Below are positions 34,570-43,554 of a DNA stretch of 64,000 nt, in pieces. The DNA comes from Roseococcus suduntuyensis. Lineage in GTDB: Bacteria > Pseudomonadota > Alphaproteobacteria > Acetobacterales > Acetobacteraceae. The translations under genes and the position numbers were made by a program. The stretch spans positions 792,290-856,289 of the forward strand of contig NZ_JACIDJ010000001.1 in NCBI RefSeq assembly GCF_014196305.1, in the 5' to 3' direction. Numbering within the stretch: position 1 is the stretch's first letter; every line of letters starts with the position of its first letter. Under the pieces are notes generated by a model that did no database searches, was not told where the DNA came from, and was given only the letters and a program-made list of their open reading frames with translations.

Positions 34570-35522
34570 CCCAGCGCGCGAGCCAAGGTCGGCCCGTCCA
34601 GCGCCGCCAGCACCGGGTGGGCGGAAGCCCCACCCCCCATGCCCGCCTTCAGGATGGCCAGCGCCCCACCCAGCAGCGGCAGGGGCGTGCGCGTGGCGCG
34701 GCCCAGCGCGGCCAGGAATTCCAGGCCGTGCAGGGTCTCGGCCAAAGGCGGGTCGGCCAAGGATAGGCTGGCCAGGGGGCCGGTGCCGGCCAGCAGGTCA
34801 TCGAGGCCCGGCAGCACCCGCCCACAGGCGGCGGCCAGCGCGTCGCGTTCCCGCCCGAAGGCGGCCAGCAGGCGGAGTGGGGCCTCCTCCATCCGCGCGG
34901 GGGCCAGCAGCCGCGCGGCGCCGAGCAAGGCCATCGGTTCGGCCAGCCCCGCCGCCAGCATGTCGGGCAGCGGGTCCACCGGCACGGCGAAGATGCGCGC
35001 GGTCAGTTCCGCGAGGGCCGGCGCCGCGGCGGCCGGCAGCCCGGCCAGCCAGAGGCGCGGCCGATGCCCCGTCACCAAAAGGCTGCCATCGCCATTGCGC
35101 TGCGCCAGCAGGGGCAGGGCGGGCAAGGCGCCGATGCGCGGCACGCCGCCCCGCGCCAGCAATTCCCGTTGCAGCAGCAGCGCGGCCAGCCCGCCCGAGG
35201 GCGCGAAGACCAGGTCCGGATCACCCCGCAGCGCGCCCGCGATCCGCACCACGCCGCCCGGCAGCACGGCGGGCGGCAGGCAGATCAGCACGGCATCCGC
35301 GCCTTCCATGGCCCGGCCGAGATCGGCCGCCACCCGCACCGGCCAGCGTCCGGCCAGGGCGCCGCGCGTCGTCACCGACCCCAGGATGTGCCGCGTGCCA
35401 CCGCCGCGCGGCGACCACAGCACCGCGTCATGCCCCCGCGCGGCCGCCAGGGCGGCCATGGCGGTGCCCGCCGGCCCCGCGCCCAGCACCGCGACTCGCA
35501 GGGTTTTCCCGGCCGTTTCCAT
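34566..35522 (-). CDS. NAD(P)-binding dehydrogenase, opine/glycerol-3-phosphate dehydrogenase-like
   Basis: This 318-residue protein begins with a Rossmann fold, RVAVLGAGPAGTAMAALAA at 8-26, followed by an ADAVLICLPP strand near 76. The rest is helical, like octopine or glycerol-3-phosphate dehydrogenases, but the catalytic histidine/lysine segment of those families was not found with certainty. ATG 35520-35522 gives the glycine loop at the normal distance; an ATG 36 bases upstream is the alternative. Function is unassigned. Confidence 0.65.
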   Translation of the reverse strand: METAGKTLRVAVLGAGPAGTAMAALAAARGHDAVLWSPRGGGTRHILGSVTTRGALAGRWPVRVAADLGRAMEGADAVLICLPPAVLPGGVVRIAGALRGDPDLVFAPSGGLAALLLQRELLARGGVPRIGALPALPLLAQRNGDGSLLVTGHRPRLWLAGLPAAAAPALAELTARIFAVPVDPLPDMLAAGLAEPMALLGAARLLAPARMEEAPLRLLAAFGRERDALAAACGRVLPGLDDLLAGTGPLASLSLADPPLAETLHGLEFLAALGRATRTPLPLLGGALAILKAGMGGGASAHPVLAALDGPTLARALG

Positions 35523-35639
35523 CGCACGACATTGCGGCCTGCGCGCCGGGCGCGACAACCCCGGGTTCGGCGGCAGGCTTCATCATCTTGTCGCCATGCC
35601 GTCATTGCCTTGACCCCATGGAAGCGGATAGCTGCCCAG

Positions 35640-36563
35640 ATGACCTCCGACGCCACGGCCTTCACCGGCGCCCCCGCCGGCACGCCAGCCCCGGGCGCGC
35701 GCCGGCTGCGGCGCGGCCGCCCCTTGCGCTTCCGCCCGCGCCTTCCCGGGCCGATCTGGAACGACGTGCTGGGCGAGCGGCCCGAAGGCGGCCGGCTCCG
35801 CGCCATGCGCCGGATGGCGACCGCGCTGGTCTTCACCCTGTTGTGCATGCCCATCCAGGCCGTGCTGCTGCTCCTGCCCGGTCCGGCCAAGAGCGCCTTC
35901 CCGCGCTTCTACCACCGGACCCTCTGCTGGCTGATCGGCCTGAAGCTGCGCGTCATCGGCCGGCCGACGGGGGCACCGCGCACCCTCTATGTGTCCAACC
36001 ACTCCTCCTGGCTGGACATCTTGGTGCTGGGCGCCACGCTCGACGCCCGCTTCGTCAGCAAGAGCGAGGTGGGCACCTGGCCCGTCATCGGCTGGGTGGC
36101 GAAGCTGGGGCGCACCGTCTTCGTCAGCCGCACCCGCGGCCGCACGGGCAGCGAGGCGCAGGAGATGCGCGCGCGCATGGAGGCGGGCGACAGCCTGATC
36201 CTCTTCCCCGAGGGCACCACCAGCGATGGCGCCCGCGTGCTGCCCTTCCGGTCCAGCTTCTTCGCCGTGGCCAATGCAGCGCAGCAGGTGCAGCCTGTCA
36301 CCCTGGTCTATGACCGGCTGGGCGGCCTGCCGGTGGGGCGGCGCGACCGCCCCCTCTTTGCCTGGTATGGCGACATGGAGACGGCGAGCCACGCCTGGCG
36401 CCTGCTGCGCCGCACCGGCACGCGCGTCACGGTGGTGATGCACGCGCCCTTCGCGCCCGAGACCGTGCCCGACCGCAAGCTGCTGGCCGCCCGGGTGGGC
36501 CGCGCCGTCAGCGAGACGGCGGCGACCCTGCGCCAGAACCGCGAGGTGACGATCGGCGTGTGA
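35640..36563 (+). CDS. PlsC-type 1-acyl-glycerol-3-phosphate acyltransferase
   Basis: This 307-residue membrane acyltransferase has NHSSWLD at 120-126 (catalytic His121 and Asp126) and FPEGTTS at 189-195, the two key motifs of the family. A helix at about 60-80 anchors it. It probably acylates lysophosphatidate or a similar lipid such as ornithine lipid; the long basic N-terminus is unlike classic PlsC. The ATG at 35640 has no strong ribosome site. The gene is convergent with the ABC exporter permease. Confidence 0.88.
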   Translation: MTSDATAFTGAPAGTPAPGARRLRRGRPLRFRPRLPGPIWNDVLGERPEGGRLRAMRRMATALVFTLLCMPIQAVLLLLPGPAKSAFPRFYHRTLCWLIGLKLRVIGRPTGAPRTLYVSNHSSWLDILVLGATLDARFVSKSEVGTWPVIGWVAKLGRTVFVSRTRGRTGSEAQEMRARMEAGDSLILFPEGTTSDGARVLPFRSSFFAVANAAQQVQPVTLVYDRLGGLPVGRRDRPLFAWYGDMETASHAWRLLRRTGTRVTVVMHAPFAPETVPDRKLLAARVGRAVSETAATLRQNREVTIGV

Positions 36564-36566
36564 GGC

Positions 36567-37370
36567 TCACTCGCCGATGTTCAGCAACGCGCCCCGCACC
36601 CGTGCGCCGCGCAACTGCCCCATGAACAGCGCCGCCATGCCCGCGAGCCAGATGAGGTTCAGGGCATAGGCGGCCGCCAGGTGGTCCCAGGCGATGACGC
36701 CCTGGGTCAGCGCCGCGCGCATCCCCTCGAACACATGCGCCGCCGGCAGGATGAGCGCCACGGGCTGCAACCACACCGGCAGCACCGCCACCGGATAGAA
36801 CACGCAGGCGAAGGGCGTGATGCCGAACAGCACCGACCAGGCCAGCGCCTCCGCCCCCGCGCCATAGCGCAGGATCAGCGATGTCACGCCCAGCGCCACC
36901 GCCCAGCCCATCAGGATCAGCGCGGCGAAGAAGGCCACCAGCACCGGCCCCATGGCGAAGATGTTGAAGGCGTAGAGTAGGAAAGCGAGCCCCATGGCCG
37001 GGATCACGCCCACCATGGCGCGCAGCAGGCTCATGGTCATCAGCGCCGCCACCATCTCGGCGGGCCGGATGGGCGAGACGAAGATGTGGCCGAGGTTGCG
37101 CGACCAGATCTCCTCCAGGAAGGAGATGGAGAAGCCCATCTGGCTCCGCAGCGCCGCCTCCCACAGCAGCACGCCGCCGATCAGCACGCCGGCCGCGATG
37201 GTGGTCACGTCATTCTGCAAGCCGGCCAGGTAGGCGGTGACGAAGCCCCAGACCACCATCTGCAGCGCGGGCCAGTACATCAGCTCGATGATGCGCGGCG
37301 GCGAGCGCCGGAACAGCGCCAGGTGCCGGTAGACCAGCCCCCAGACGCGGCGCAGCGAGGCGGCGTTCAT
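36567..37370 (-). CDS. ABC-2 type exporter permease
   Basis: This 267-residue protein has six membrane helices and the ABC-2 family layout. An amphipathic N-terminus (LALFRRSPPRIIELMYWPALQ) precedes helix 1, and a VSPIRPAEMV loop lies near 118. It resembles NodJ-like permeases. It is coupled by ATGA to the ATP-binding gene. The exported compound is unknown; polysaccharide, lipid or drug are all possible. Confidence 0.9.
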   Translation of the reverse strand: MNAASLRRVWGLVYRHLALFRRSPPRIIELMYWPALQMVVWGFVTAYLAGLQNDVTTIAAGVLIGGVLLWEAALRSQMGFSISFLEEIWSRNLGHIFVSPIRPAEMVAALMTMSLLRAMVGVIPAMGLAFLLYAFNIFAMGPVLVAFFAALILMGWAVALGVTSLILRYGAGAEALAWSVLFGITPFACVFYPVAVLPVWLQPVALILPAAHVFEGMRAALTQGVIAWDHLAAAYALNLIWLAGMAALFMGQLRGARVRGALLNIGE

Positions 37371-38116
37371 GCCAGGGCCTCCGCGCGGGTGCCGCGGGCG
37401 ATGTCCAGGAACACCTGCTCCAGGTCGTCGCGGCCATAGCGGGCGATGAGGTCGTTCGGGCTGCCCTGGTCCACCACGCGCCCCTGCTTGAGCATCAGCA
37501 CATGGCCGCAGAGACGCTCCACCTCGGCCATGTTGTGGCTGGCCAGCAGGATGGCGCAGCCCGTTTCGTCCCGGTAGCGCTCCAGCCGGGTGCGGACCCA
37601 GTCGCCGGTGTCGGGGTCGAGGCTGGCGGTGGGCTCGTCCAGCAGCAGCAAAGCGGGCGTGTTGATCAGCGCCTTGGCCAAGGCGACGCGCGTCTTCTGC
37701 CCGGCGGAGAGGTCGCCCGCCGGGCGGTCGATGAAGTCGGTCAGCTGCAATTCCTCGGCGAGGCGGGCGATGCGCGCATCCAGCCCGCGCACGTCGTAGA
37801 GATGCCCATAGACCTTCAGGTTCTCGCGCACCGAAAGCTTGTGCGGCAGGGAGATATAGGGGGACGAAAAATTCATCCGCGCCAGGGCGGCGAAGCGGTC
37901 CGTCGCCATGTCATGCCCCAGCGCCACCACCCGGCCGGATGTCGGCAGAAGCAGCCCCAGCAGCATGGCAATGGTGGTGGTCTTGCCCGCCCCATTGCCC
38001 CCCAGCAGGCCGAGCGTGGTGCCGGCTGTGAGGGTAAAGCTCAACCCATCCACGGCCGGGGGGCGGCCGGGGGCATAGCGCTTGACGAGGTTTTCGACGA
38101 CGAGGGCATGGGTCAC
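37367..38116 (-). CDS. ABC transporter ATP-binding protein
   Basis: This 249-residue ATPase drives the adjacent ABC-2 permease. Walker A is GGNGAGKTTT at 39-48, the signature LSAGQ at 136-140, Walker B LLLLDEPTASLDP near 156-168 and the H-loop ASHNMAEV near 194. The start is GTG 38114-38116, since no ATG lies before the first strand; the upstream frame has no family similarity. It resembles NodI and daunorubicin-type exporters. Confidence 0.92.
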   Translation of the reverse strand: MTHALVVENLVKRYAPGRPPAVDGLSFTLTAGTTLGLLGGNGAGKTTTIAMLLGLLLPTSGRVVALGHDMATDRFAALARMNFSSPYISLPHKLSVRENLKVYGHLYDVRGLDARIARLAEELQLTDFIDRPAGDLSAGQKTRVALAKALINTPALLLLDEPTASLDPDTGDWVRTRLERYRDETGCAILLASHNMAEVERLCGHVLMLKQGRVVDQGSPNDLIARYGRDDLEQVFLDIARGTRAEALA

Positions 38117-38189
38117 CCCCCAGATATGCCCCCGCACGCGCGCCAGCACACCCCCAGCCCTCCCCCTTGGGGCATGCTTGCCGCGCAGG

Positions 38190-39347
38190 TCAACGCCGCG
38201 CGTCCAGGACCTTTCCCATGAAGGCCGTGATGCCGCGCTGCCAGGCCCAGGCAATGGCCACCGGCGCATCGGCGCCCATCAGCACCACCCGATCGCGGTC
38301 CCTGGGCAGGCTCGCGTCGAGGGCGGCGCGTTCGGCCACGCTGCCCGCCAGCCATTCGGCCCGGAAACGCAGCCGGATCAGCCCGGGGTCGAGCGCACGC
38401 AGGTCCATCCGCGCGAGGTGCCATGGCTCCAGCTCATCCAGGCCGAGGGTCCAGCCGCGTTCCCGCGCCAGCCGTGCGGCCAGCGCCGCCCCCGCGGGGT
38501 CGGCCAGCACGTCGGAGAGCGGCACGCAGATCACGAGCTGCTCCCGCCCCGCGGGCCCCAGCGCGGCGTCGAAGCGCAGCCCCTCGGTCTCCGTCACGGA
38601 ACCGAGGCTCAGCGGCAGGCAGGCCGGGTCCATGGCGCGGGCCACCTGCGGCCGGGCGAGCTCGGCCAGCAGGCGGCGCTCCGCCGCGCGGCGGAACAGG
38701 CGCCCCAGCGCCGGCGCGCCCGCCAGCGAGGCGCCCGGCAGCAGCCGCTCCATCAGGTCCGGCAGGTGGACGCGCGTCTCGGTCCAGAGCGGGGTGGGCG
38801 TGGCCTGGCCATCGCCCAGGCGCCAGATGGGGTGGTTGCGGAGCGCGGCGGCGAGGTCCGCCGTCGCCAGGGCGCGCAACGCGGCCTCCAGCTCGGTGGC
38901 GGAGGGCAGCGGCAGGACGTCGGTGGGGGAGGCCGATTCGCGTTGCAGAACCAGCCCCATCGCGCCCTCGACCACGGAGAGCAGCCGCGCCCCCTCCGCC
39001 GGCAGGCGCATCGTGGTGGAGAGCGGCCCGTCCGTCGCCTCCGGCAGCAGGCGGGAGAGGGCGGCGTGCACCTCCTCCAGGTGCTGGCCGGGCGGGGGCG
39101 AGACGATGACGAGGTCCCCGCCCGGCAGTTCGAAGCGGCGGGCGCGGGTGGGGCGCATGACCGGGGCCAGCACCTCGTCGATCATCTGGCGGTGCCGGGT
39201 TTCGCGCAGCGCCTCGGGCAGGGCGGAGAGGCGCAGATGCAACGCCCGCCGCTCGACGCCCGAGGTCACGCAGTCGCGCACCAGGGCGGCCAGGGCCAGC
39301 GCCTCGGCCTGGGGCCCGACCTCGGGGCCGCTCAGGGCCATGCTCAT
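38190..39347 (-). CDS. Unknown protein with degenerate EAL-like C-terminus
   Basis: The 385-residue product matches no family with certainty. The N-terminal half has GVERRALHLRLSAL near 36, then FELPGGDLVIVSPP, a pattern seen in uncharacterised alphaproteobacterial proteins. The C-terminal half resembles an EAL domain: VICVPLSDVLADP, then LARERGWTLGLDEL, then LDPGLIRLRFR. The EAL triad and metal residues are absent, so c-di-GMP hydrolysis is not expected. The ATG overlaps the stop of the gene upstream as ATGA, and that gene carries a related C-terminal block. A structural or sensory role is inferred only. Confidence 0.6.
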   Translation of the reverse strand: MSMALSGPEVGPQAEALALAALVRDCVTSGVERRALHLRLSALPEALRETRHRQMIDEVLAPVMRPTRARRFELPGGDLVIVSPPPGQHLEEVHAALSRLLPEATDGPLSTTMRLPAEGARLLSVVEGAMGLVLQRESASPTDVLPLPSATELEAALRALATADLAAALRNHPIWRLGDGQATPTPLWTETRVHLPDLMERLLPGASLAGAPALGRLFRRAAERRLLAELARPQVARAMDPACLPLSLGSVTETEGLRFDAALGPAGREQLVICVPLSDVLADPAGAALAARLARERGWTLGLDELEPWHLARMDLRALDPGLIRLRFRAEWLAGSVAERAALDASLPRDRDRVVLMGADAPVAIAWAWQRGITAFMGKVLDARR

Positions 39348-40267
39348 GCCGGCACCTCCCACAACAGGCCCGGCGCGCGGCACCAGGCGGGGATGTCGCG
39401 GCCGAGGGCGATGAAGCGCGGCGCATCCCCCAGGGGTGGCAGGGCTGGCGGCGCCGCGGGTGGCGGGGCGGCCAGCACATATCCGCCGCCCACGAGCAGC
39501 CCCGCCGCCTCCGCATCCTTGCTGACGAAGCCCGTGTGCCAGCCCGCCGCCGCCAGCCCCTGCGCGAGGGCGGGAAAGCGCGGCTCCGCCAGGGCGGCCA
39601 GCGGCAGCAGCGCGATGGGGGCGTCGCGCCCGCCCCTGCCACCGCCCACCATCCGCCCGCCCGGCAAGCCTGCCAGCGGCAGGTCCAGAAGAAGGCGCAG
39701 CCCGGGGCGCATGGCTGGCAGCCGGCCCCGCAGCGCAGGGTCCGTCAGCGCCGCCAGCACGCGGCGGCAGAGCAGGGCGCGCGCCTGGGCGCGCAAATCG
39801 GGATCTTCCAGGGGCAGGTCGGCCGGCGCCAGCCGCTGCGCCACCGCCCGGGGGTCCGGCCCCTCGGCGAAGAAGGTGAGCCGCGCGACCTCCTCCATCG
39901 GCAGGGCGGCGCAATGCGCCTCCAGCGCCACAAGGGTCGTGGGCTGGGGCGCGGGGGCGGGCAGCCGGTCCAGCCAGTCGTCCAGCTCGGCGGCCTCGCT
40001 GGGCAGGGTCCAGGTGGTGGGGCGGGCGCCGATGAGCCGGTGAAGCGCCTCGCCGGCCCTGGCGGCGGCGCCGGGCGCGGCCCCCAGCAGCAACTGCGCG
40101 CGCGGCCATGGCATGACATGGCCACCCCCCTGCGCCGCCGCGTCCTCCAGGAAGGCGAGGGCGATGCGCCGCGCCATCGGGTCGGGCAGGTCGGGCATGG
40201 CCAGCACCAGGCTGTCCGGCGGCAGGGCGCGCAGCGTCGCCCGCACATCGCTGATGGCGGGTTTCAT
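39344..40267 (-). CDS. Unknown protein, probable paralogue of its downstream neighbour
   Basis: This 307-residue protein is not recognised. Its end region IALLPLAALAEP followed by LAQGLAAAGWHTG matches, position for position, VICVPLSDVLADP and LAARLARERGWTLG in the next protein, so the two appear to share a degenerate EAL-like fold. The N-terminal part is helical and rich in Ala, Leu and Pro. ATG 40265-40267 is chosen; earlier in-frame codons have no support. Coupling to the next gene suggests a complex. Confidence 0.55.
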   Translation of the reverse strand: MKPAISDVRATLRALPPDSLVLAMPDLPDPMARRIALAFLEDAAAQGGGHVMPWPRAQLLLGAAPGAAARAGEALHRLIGARPTTWTLPSEAAELDDWLDRLPAPAPQPTTLVALEAHCAALPMEEVARLTFFAEGPDPRAVAQRLAPADLPLEDPDLRAQARALLCRRVLAALTDPALRGRLPAMRPGLRLLLDLPLAGLPGGRMVGGGRGGRDAPIALLPLAALAEPRFPALAQGLAAAGWHTGFVSKDAEAAGLLVGGGYVLAAPPPAAPPALPPLGDAPRFIALGRDIPAWCRAPGLLWEVPA

Positions 40268-40474
40268 GGCAGCGACGCGCGGTGGGCGTCGCGCCCGGAT
40301 TTCGGTGGCGCCATGGTGGATGCCCCGTCGGTGGCGCGGCGGCTCATCCGTCGCGCGGGCCTTCTGCCCGCACCCTTTGTCTGCGAAAGTCGTTAAGGAA
40401 ACGTGCCGCCGCCCGGCGGACATGTTTCGTCACTATATGTTGCGCTGCCACCTCCCGGCGGGTTAGGAAAATCC

Positions 40475-41863
40475 ATGGTTTTTGACCCGATGTCCCAAGC
40501 CGGACGCGATGCGGTCAGCCCCGCCGAGCTGGCGGAGGCCGTGAACAACCTCTCCCGCACCGCCGTGCTGGTGGTGGGCGACGCCATGGTGGACCGCTAC
40601 ATCTTCGGCACGGTGAGCCGCGTCAGCCCCGAGGCCCCGGTGCCCGTCCTGAACATTGACCGCGAGGTGGCGCTTCCGGGCGGCGCGGGGAATGTGGTGC
40701 GCAATCTGACCGCGCTGGGGGCGGCCGTCGCCTTCGTCTCCCTGGTGGGCGACGACGCGGCGGGCAGCGACCTCACGGGCCTCATCGGCGGGCAGTTGCG
40801 GGTGGAGCCCTGGCTGCTGGTGCAGGGCGGCCGCACCACCACCACCAAGACGCGCTTCCTGGCCGGCGGGCAGCACATGCTGCGCGCCGACCGCGAGGAG
40901 GCCCAGCCCATCCACCCCCGCCTGGCCGACCGCCTGGTGAAGATCGCGACCGACGCGGTGGCGGCCACCAGCACCGTGGTCCTGTCGGACTATGGCAAGG
41001 GCGTGCTGGCGGGCGATATCCCCGCGCGGCTCATCGCCGCCGCCCGCGCCTCCGGGCGCCGCGTGGTGGTGGACCCCAAGGGCGGCGACCATGCGCGCTT
41101 CGCCGGCGCCGACCTCATCATGCCCGAACCGGCCGAGCTGGCGGGCGAGACCGGCATGGCCGTGACGGACGAGACGAGTGCGGCCATCGCCGCCTCCATC
41201 CTCAGCCGCAAGCACGGCTTCGGCGCGGTGCTGGTGCCCCGCGTGCCGGACGGGCTGACGCTGTTGCAGGTGGAGGCCGATGGCAGCGAGACGGTGCGCC
41301 ATTTCCGCGCCGAGGCCTCCGAGGTGCATGACCCCGCCGGCGGCGGGGATGCGGTGGTGGCGGCGGTGGCGGCGGGGCTGGCCTCGGGGCTGTCGCTCGC
41401 GGGCTGCGCGCGGCTGGCGGCGCTCTCGCTCGGCATCGTCAGCCGGAAATCCGGCATCGCGGTAGTCCGCACCGATGAGCTGCTGGAGGGGCTGACCCCC
41501 GGCCGGGGCGCGGCCCGCAAGCTGGTCTCCCTGCCATTGGCCGTCGAGGTGATCGAGCGCTGGCGCCATCGCGGCTGGCGCATCGGCTTCCTGCCCGCCA
41601 ATGGCAGCCCCTGTCCGCAGACCATCACGCAGGAGGCGCGCCGCTGGTGCGACCGCCTGCTGGTGGGCGTCGAGGATGAGAGCATCTGGGCTGGCGAGAT
41701 GGCCGAGCGGCCGGAGGTGGACCTGGTGGCCGTGGGCGCCGGGGCCGGCCATGAGGACACGCTGCGCCTGCTGCGCCCCGATGTGGTGATGGCCTCGGAT
41801 GCCGATCCGCGCCTGACCGCCCTGCTCAGCGAATGGGGCGGCCAGGTGAAGCTGCCGGGCTGA
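40475..41863 (+). CDS. HldE-like heptose kinase with degenerate nucleotidyltransferase domain
   Basis: The 462-residue protein follows the HldE layout. Residues 28-345 are a PfkB-type kinase that would phosphorylate heptose 7-phosphate for LPS core synthesis; GGAGNVVRNL at 69-78 and DPAGGGD at 286-292 (base Asp292) are present. The C-terminal part aligns with the HldE adenylyltransferase but has lost GxFDxxHxGH: GFLPANGSPCPQ replaces it. Other anchors such as CDRLLVGVEDES remain. A separate adenylyltransferase must exist if the pathway works. Ribosome site TTAGGA precedes ATG 40475. Confidence 0.88.
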   Translation: MVFDPMSQAGRDAVSPAELAEAVNNLSRTAVLVVGDAMVDRYIFGTVSRVSPEAPVPVLNIDREVALPGGAGNVVRNLTALGAAVAFVSLVGDDAAGSDLTGLIGGQLRVEPWLLVQGGRTTTTKTRFLAGGQHMLRADREEAQPIHPRLADRLVKIATDAVAATSTVVLSDYGKGVLAGDIPARLIAAARASGRRVVVDPKGGDHARFAGADLIMPEPAELAGETGMAVTDETSAAIAASILSRKHGFGAVLVPRVPDGLTLLQVEADGSETVRHFRAEASEVHDPAGGGDAVVAAVAAGLASGLSLAGCARLAALSLGIVSRKSGIAVVRTDELLEGLTPGRGAARKLVSLPLAVEVIERWRHRGWRIGFLPANGSPCPQTITQEARRWCDRLLVGVEDESIWAGEMAERPEVDLVAVGAGAGHEDTLRLLRPDVVMASDADPRLTALLSEWGGQVKLPG

Positions 41864-41880
41864 ACCCGGCAGCCATTTTC
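41851..41880. terminator. Terminator overlapping the heptose kinase stop
   Basis: GCTGCCGGG at 41851-41859 pairs perfectly with CCCGGCAGC at 41865-41873, with the TGA stop in the loop, followed by CATTTTCC. It also serves the convergent transglycosylase gene ending at 41882. Confidence 0.75.
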
Positions 41881-41881
41881 C

Positions 41882-43249
41882 TTACTCCGGTGCGACCACC
41901 GCGCAGCCGCCGCTGAGCCGCGCGCAGGCCTGCTGCGCGGCGGCCTGGTTCAGCCCCGTGATGCGCGCGCGGAACAGCGTGCCCTGTGACACCTGCACCG
42001 CCATCACCTGCACCATGCCGCCGCTGCGCGCCTGGGTCTGGGCGTTCGCGGCCGCACGGCGCGCCTGCTCGGGCGAGCGGAAGGCACCCACCTGCACACC
42101 CCAGCTCGCGGCCGGCGCGGAGGGGCGGGCCATCGCCACGGGCGTGGCGCGGGTGGGCGCTGCAAGGGTGGACGCGGTGCGGGTCGGCGCCGCCAGGACG
42201 GGGGCGACGAGGGCGCTGGCCGGGCGCGGCGCCTGGCGGAAGCTCGCCGGCAGGGTGCTGGCCTGGGCCGTGCCGATCAAGCCGAGGCCGCGCGCCGGTG
42301 CGGCGGCCACCGGCAGTTGCGGCGGCGTGGAGTCCGACAGCGGCGGCAGCGCGCCCTGCGACTCGGCCAGGCGCGCCGCGCCCTCGGGCGTGGAGCCGTC
42401 GGGGATGGGGTCCATGGCGGCGACGACGATGCGCCCATCGGGCAGCACCCGTCCGCCGCTGGGCGAAATCACCGGCGCGGGGGCCGGCGCCGAGGCCAGC
42501 ACCACCGGCGGCGCCGCGGCGGGCGCGGGCGCCGGGGCGGGCGTGCGGCTGGCAAACATGGCGCCCTGCTCGCGGATCTGGCGCTGCTCGGCGAGGGCGA
42601 GGCGCGTGGCGGCGTCCATCCGGCGCGGGCCAGGCGGCACCTGCAGCGGGATTTCGGCGGCGGCGTAGATCTCGGAGGGCGCGCGCCGGCTCGGGCTGTG
42701 GCGAATCACGCCGGGGCCCACGCGGGCGACATAGTTGCGCGTCTCGGGCGGCAGGCCGCGGCGGTTGTAGAGGAAGCCCTCCAGCCGGCCCGGCCCCGCA
42801 TTGTAGGCGGCCAGGAAGGCGGGCGAGCCGAAGAGGTCATACATCTGCCGGAGATAGGCGGTGCCGGCCATGATGCTGTCATAGGGGTGGTAGGGGTCAT
42901 CCCCCAGCCCGTGGCGGGCCTGCAGTTCGCGATAGGTGGCCGGCATCACCTGCATCAGCCCCATGGCGCCGGCGCGGGAGGTGACATGCGCGCGGCCGCC
43001 GGATTCCTGGCGCATCACCTCGCGGATCCAGGCCTCGGGCACGTCGAAGCGGGCCGATGCCTCGCGGATCCAGGGGCCCCAGGGGTCGCCGGGCGGGCCG
43101 GGCGGCGTGGTGCTGCGGATCTGCGTGGACGTCGCAGCCGGCGTGCGCGCCTGCTGCTGCGACCCGCAGGCCGCCAGCACGCCCAGCGCGGCCAGCGCCA
43201 ATACCGGCGCGGACAGGCGTCGAGCGCGTGCCATGGGTTGAAAGACCAT
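41882..43249 (-). CDS. Lipoprotein lytic transglycosylase with SPOR domain
   Basis: This 455-residue envelope enzyme cleaves peptidoglycan glycan strands. A lipobox LAAC with Cys28 predicts an outer-membrane lipoprotein. The SLT domain (about 58-175) has catalytic Glu82 in RQESGG and GAMGLMQVMP near 94. A long Ala/Pro linker leads to a C-terminal SPOR domain (about 380-455, WGVQVGAFRSPEQA) that binds denuded peptidoglycan at division sites. ATG 43247-43249 is chosen, with GGGGAG upstream; ATG 43232-43234 is the alternative. Confidence 0.92.
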   Translation of the reverse strand: MVFQPMARARRLSAPVLALAALGVLAACGSQQQARTPAATSTQIRSTTPPGPPGDPWGPWIREASARFDVPEAWIREVMRQESGGRAHVTSRAGAMGLMQVMPATYRELQARHGLGDDPYHPYDSIMAGTAYLRQMYDLFGSPAFLAAYNAGPGRLEGFLYNRRGLPPETRNYVARVGPGVIRHSPSRRAPSEIYAAAEIPLQVPPGPRRMDAATRLALAEQRQIREQGAMFASRTPAPAPAPAAAPPVVLASAPAPAPVISPSGGRVLPDGRIVVAAMDPIPDGSTPEGAARLAESQGALPPLSDSTPPQLPVAAAPARGLGLIGTAQASTLPASFRQAPRPASALVAPVLAAPTRTASTLAAPTRATPVAMARPSAPAASWGVQVGAFRSPEQARRAAANAQTQARSGGMVQVMAVQVSQGTLFRARITGLNQAAAQQACARLSGGCAVVAPE

Positions 43250-43554
43250 CCCCGAAAACTCCCCCAATCGGCCTTGCCGTCCCGGGCTTCACCCCGGCCC
43301 CCCGACACCGCCACCCCCATGGCACGCGCGGAAAGCGGCAAGATTACGAGTGTCCAACGCGGGGCGGTGCCCCATGCGGACATAGTTTCCAGCGTCCGGT
43401 CGGCCTGGGCTTCCACCCTGGCCGGCCAAGCGCCGGCGCGCGGACACTATGCCCGCAAGCCAGCCCCGCGCAAGCAAAGCCTTGCCGTAACGGTCGCGAC
43501 ACCCGACAAGGTGTGGCGCGCCTGCCATGGATGCGCGCGAAAGATGAGGGTCCC
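43250..43554. other. Divergent intergenic region with one hairpin
   Basis: This region of about 305 bases separates the transglycosylase from proA and should hold both promoters. A hairpin at 43351-43382 pairs TGTCC with GGACA around GGGGC-ggt-GCCCC. No convincing -35/-10 pair or gene was found. An in-frame ATG at 43531 could extend ProA by eight residues. Confidence 0.5.

Noticed and set aside
36567-38116. Nodulation-type exporter (NodIJ)
   Set aside because: The ATPase and permease resemble NodIJ, but no nod genes are nearby and the family is broad, so the specific name was not used.
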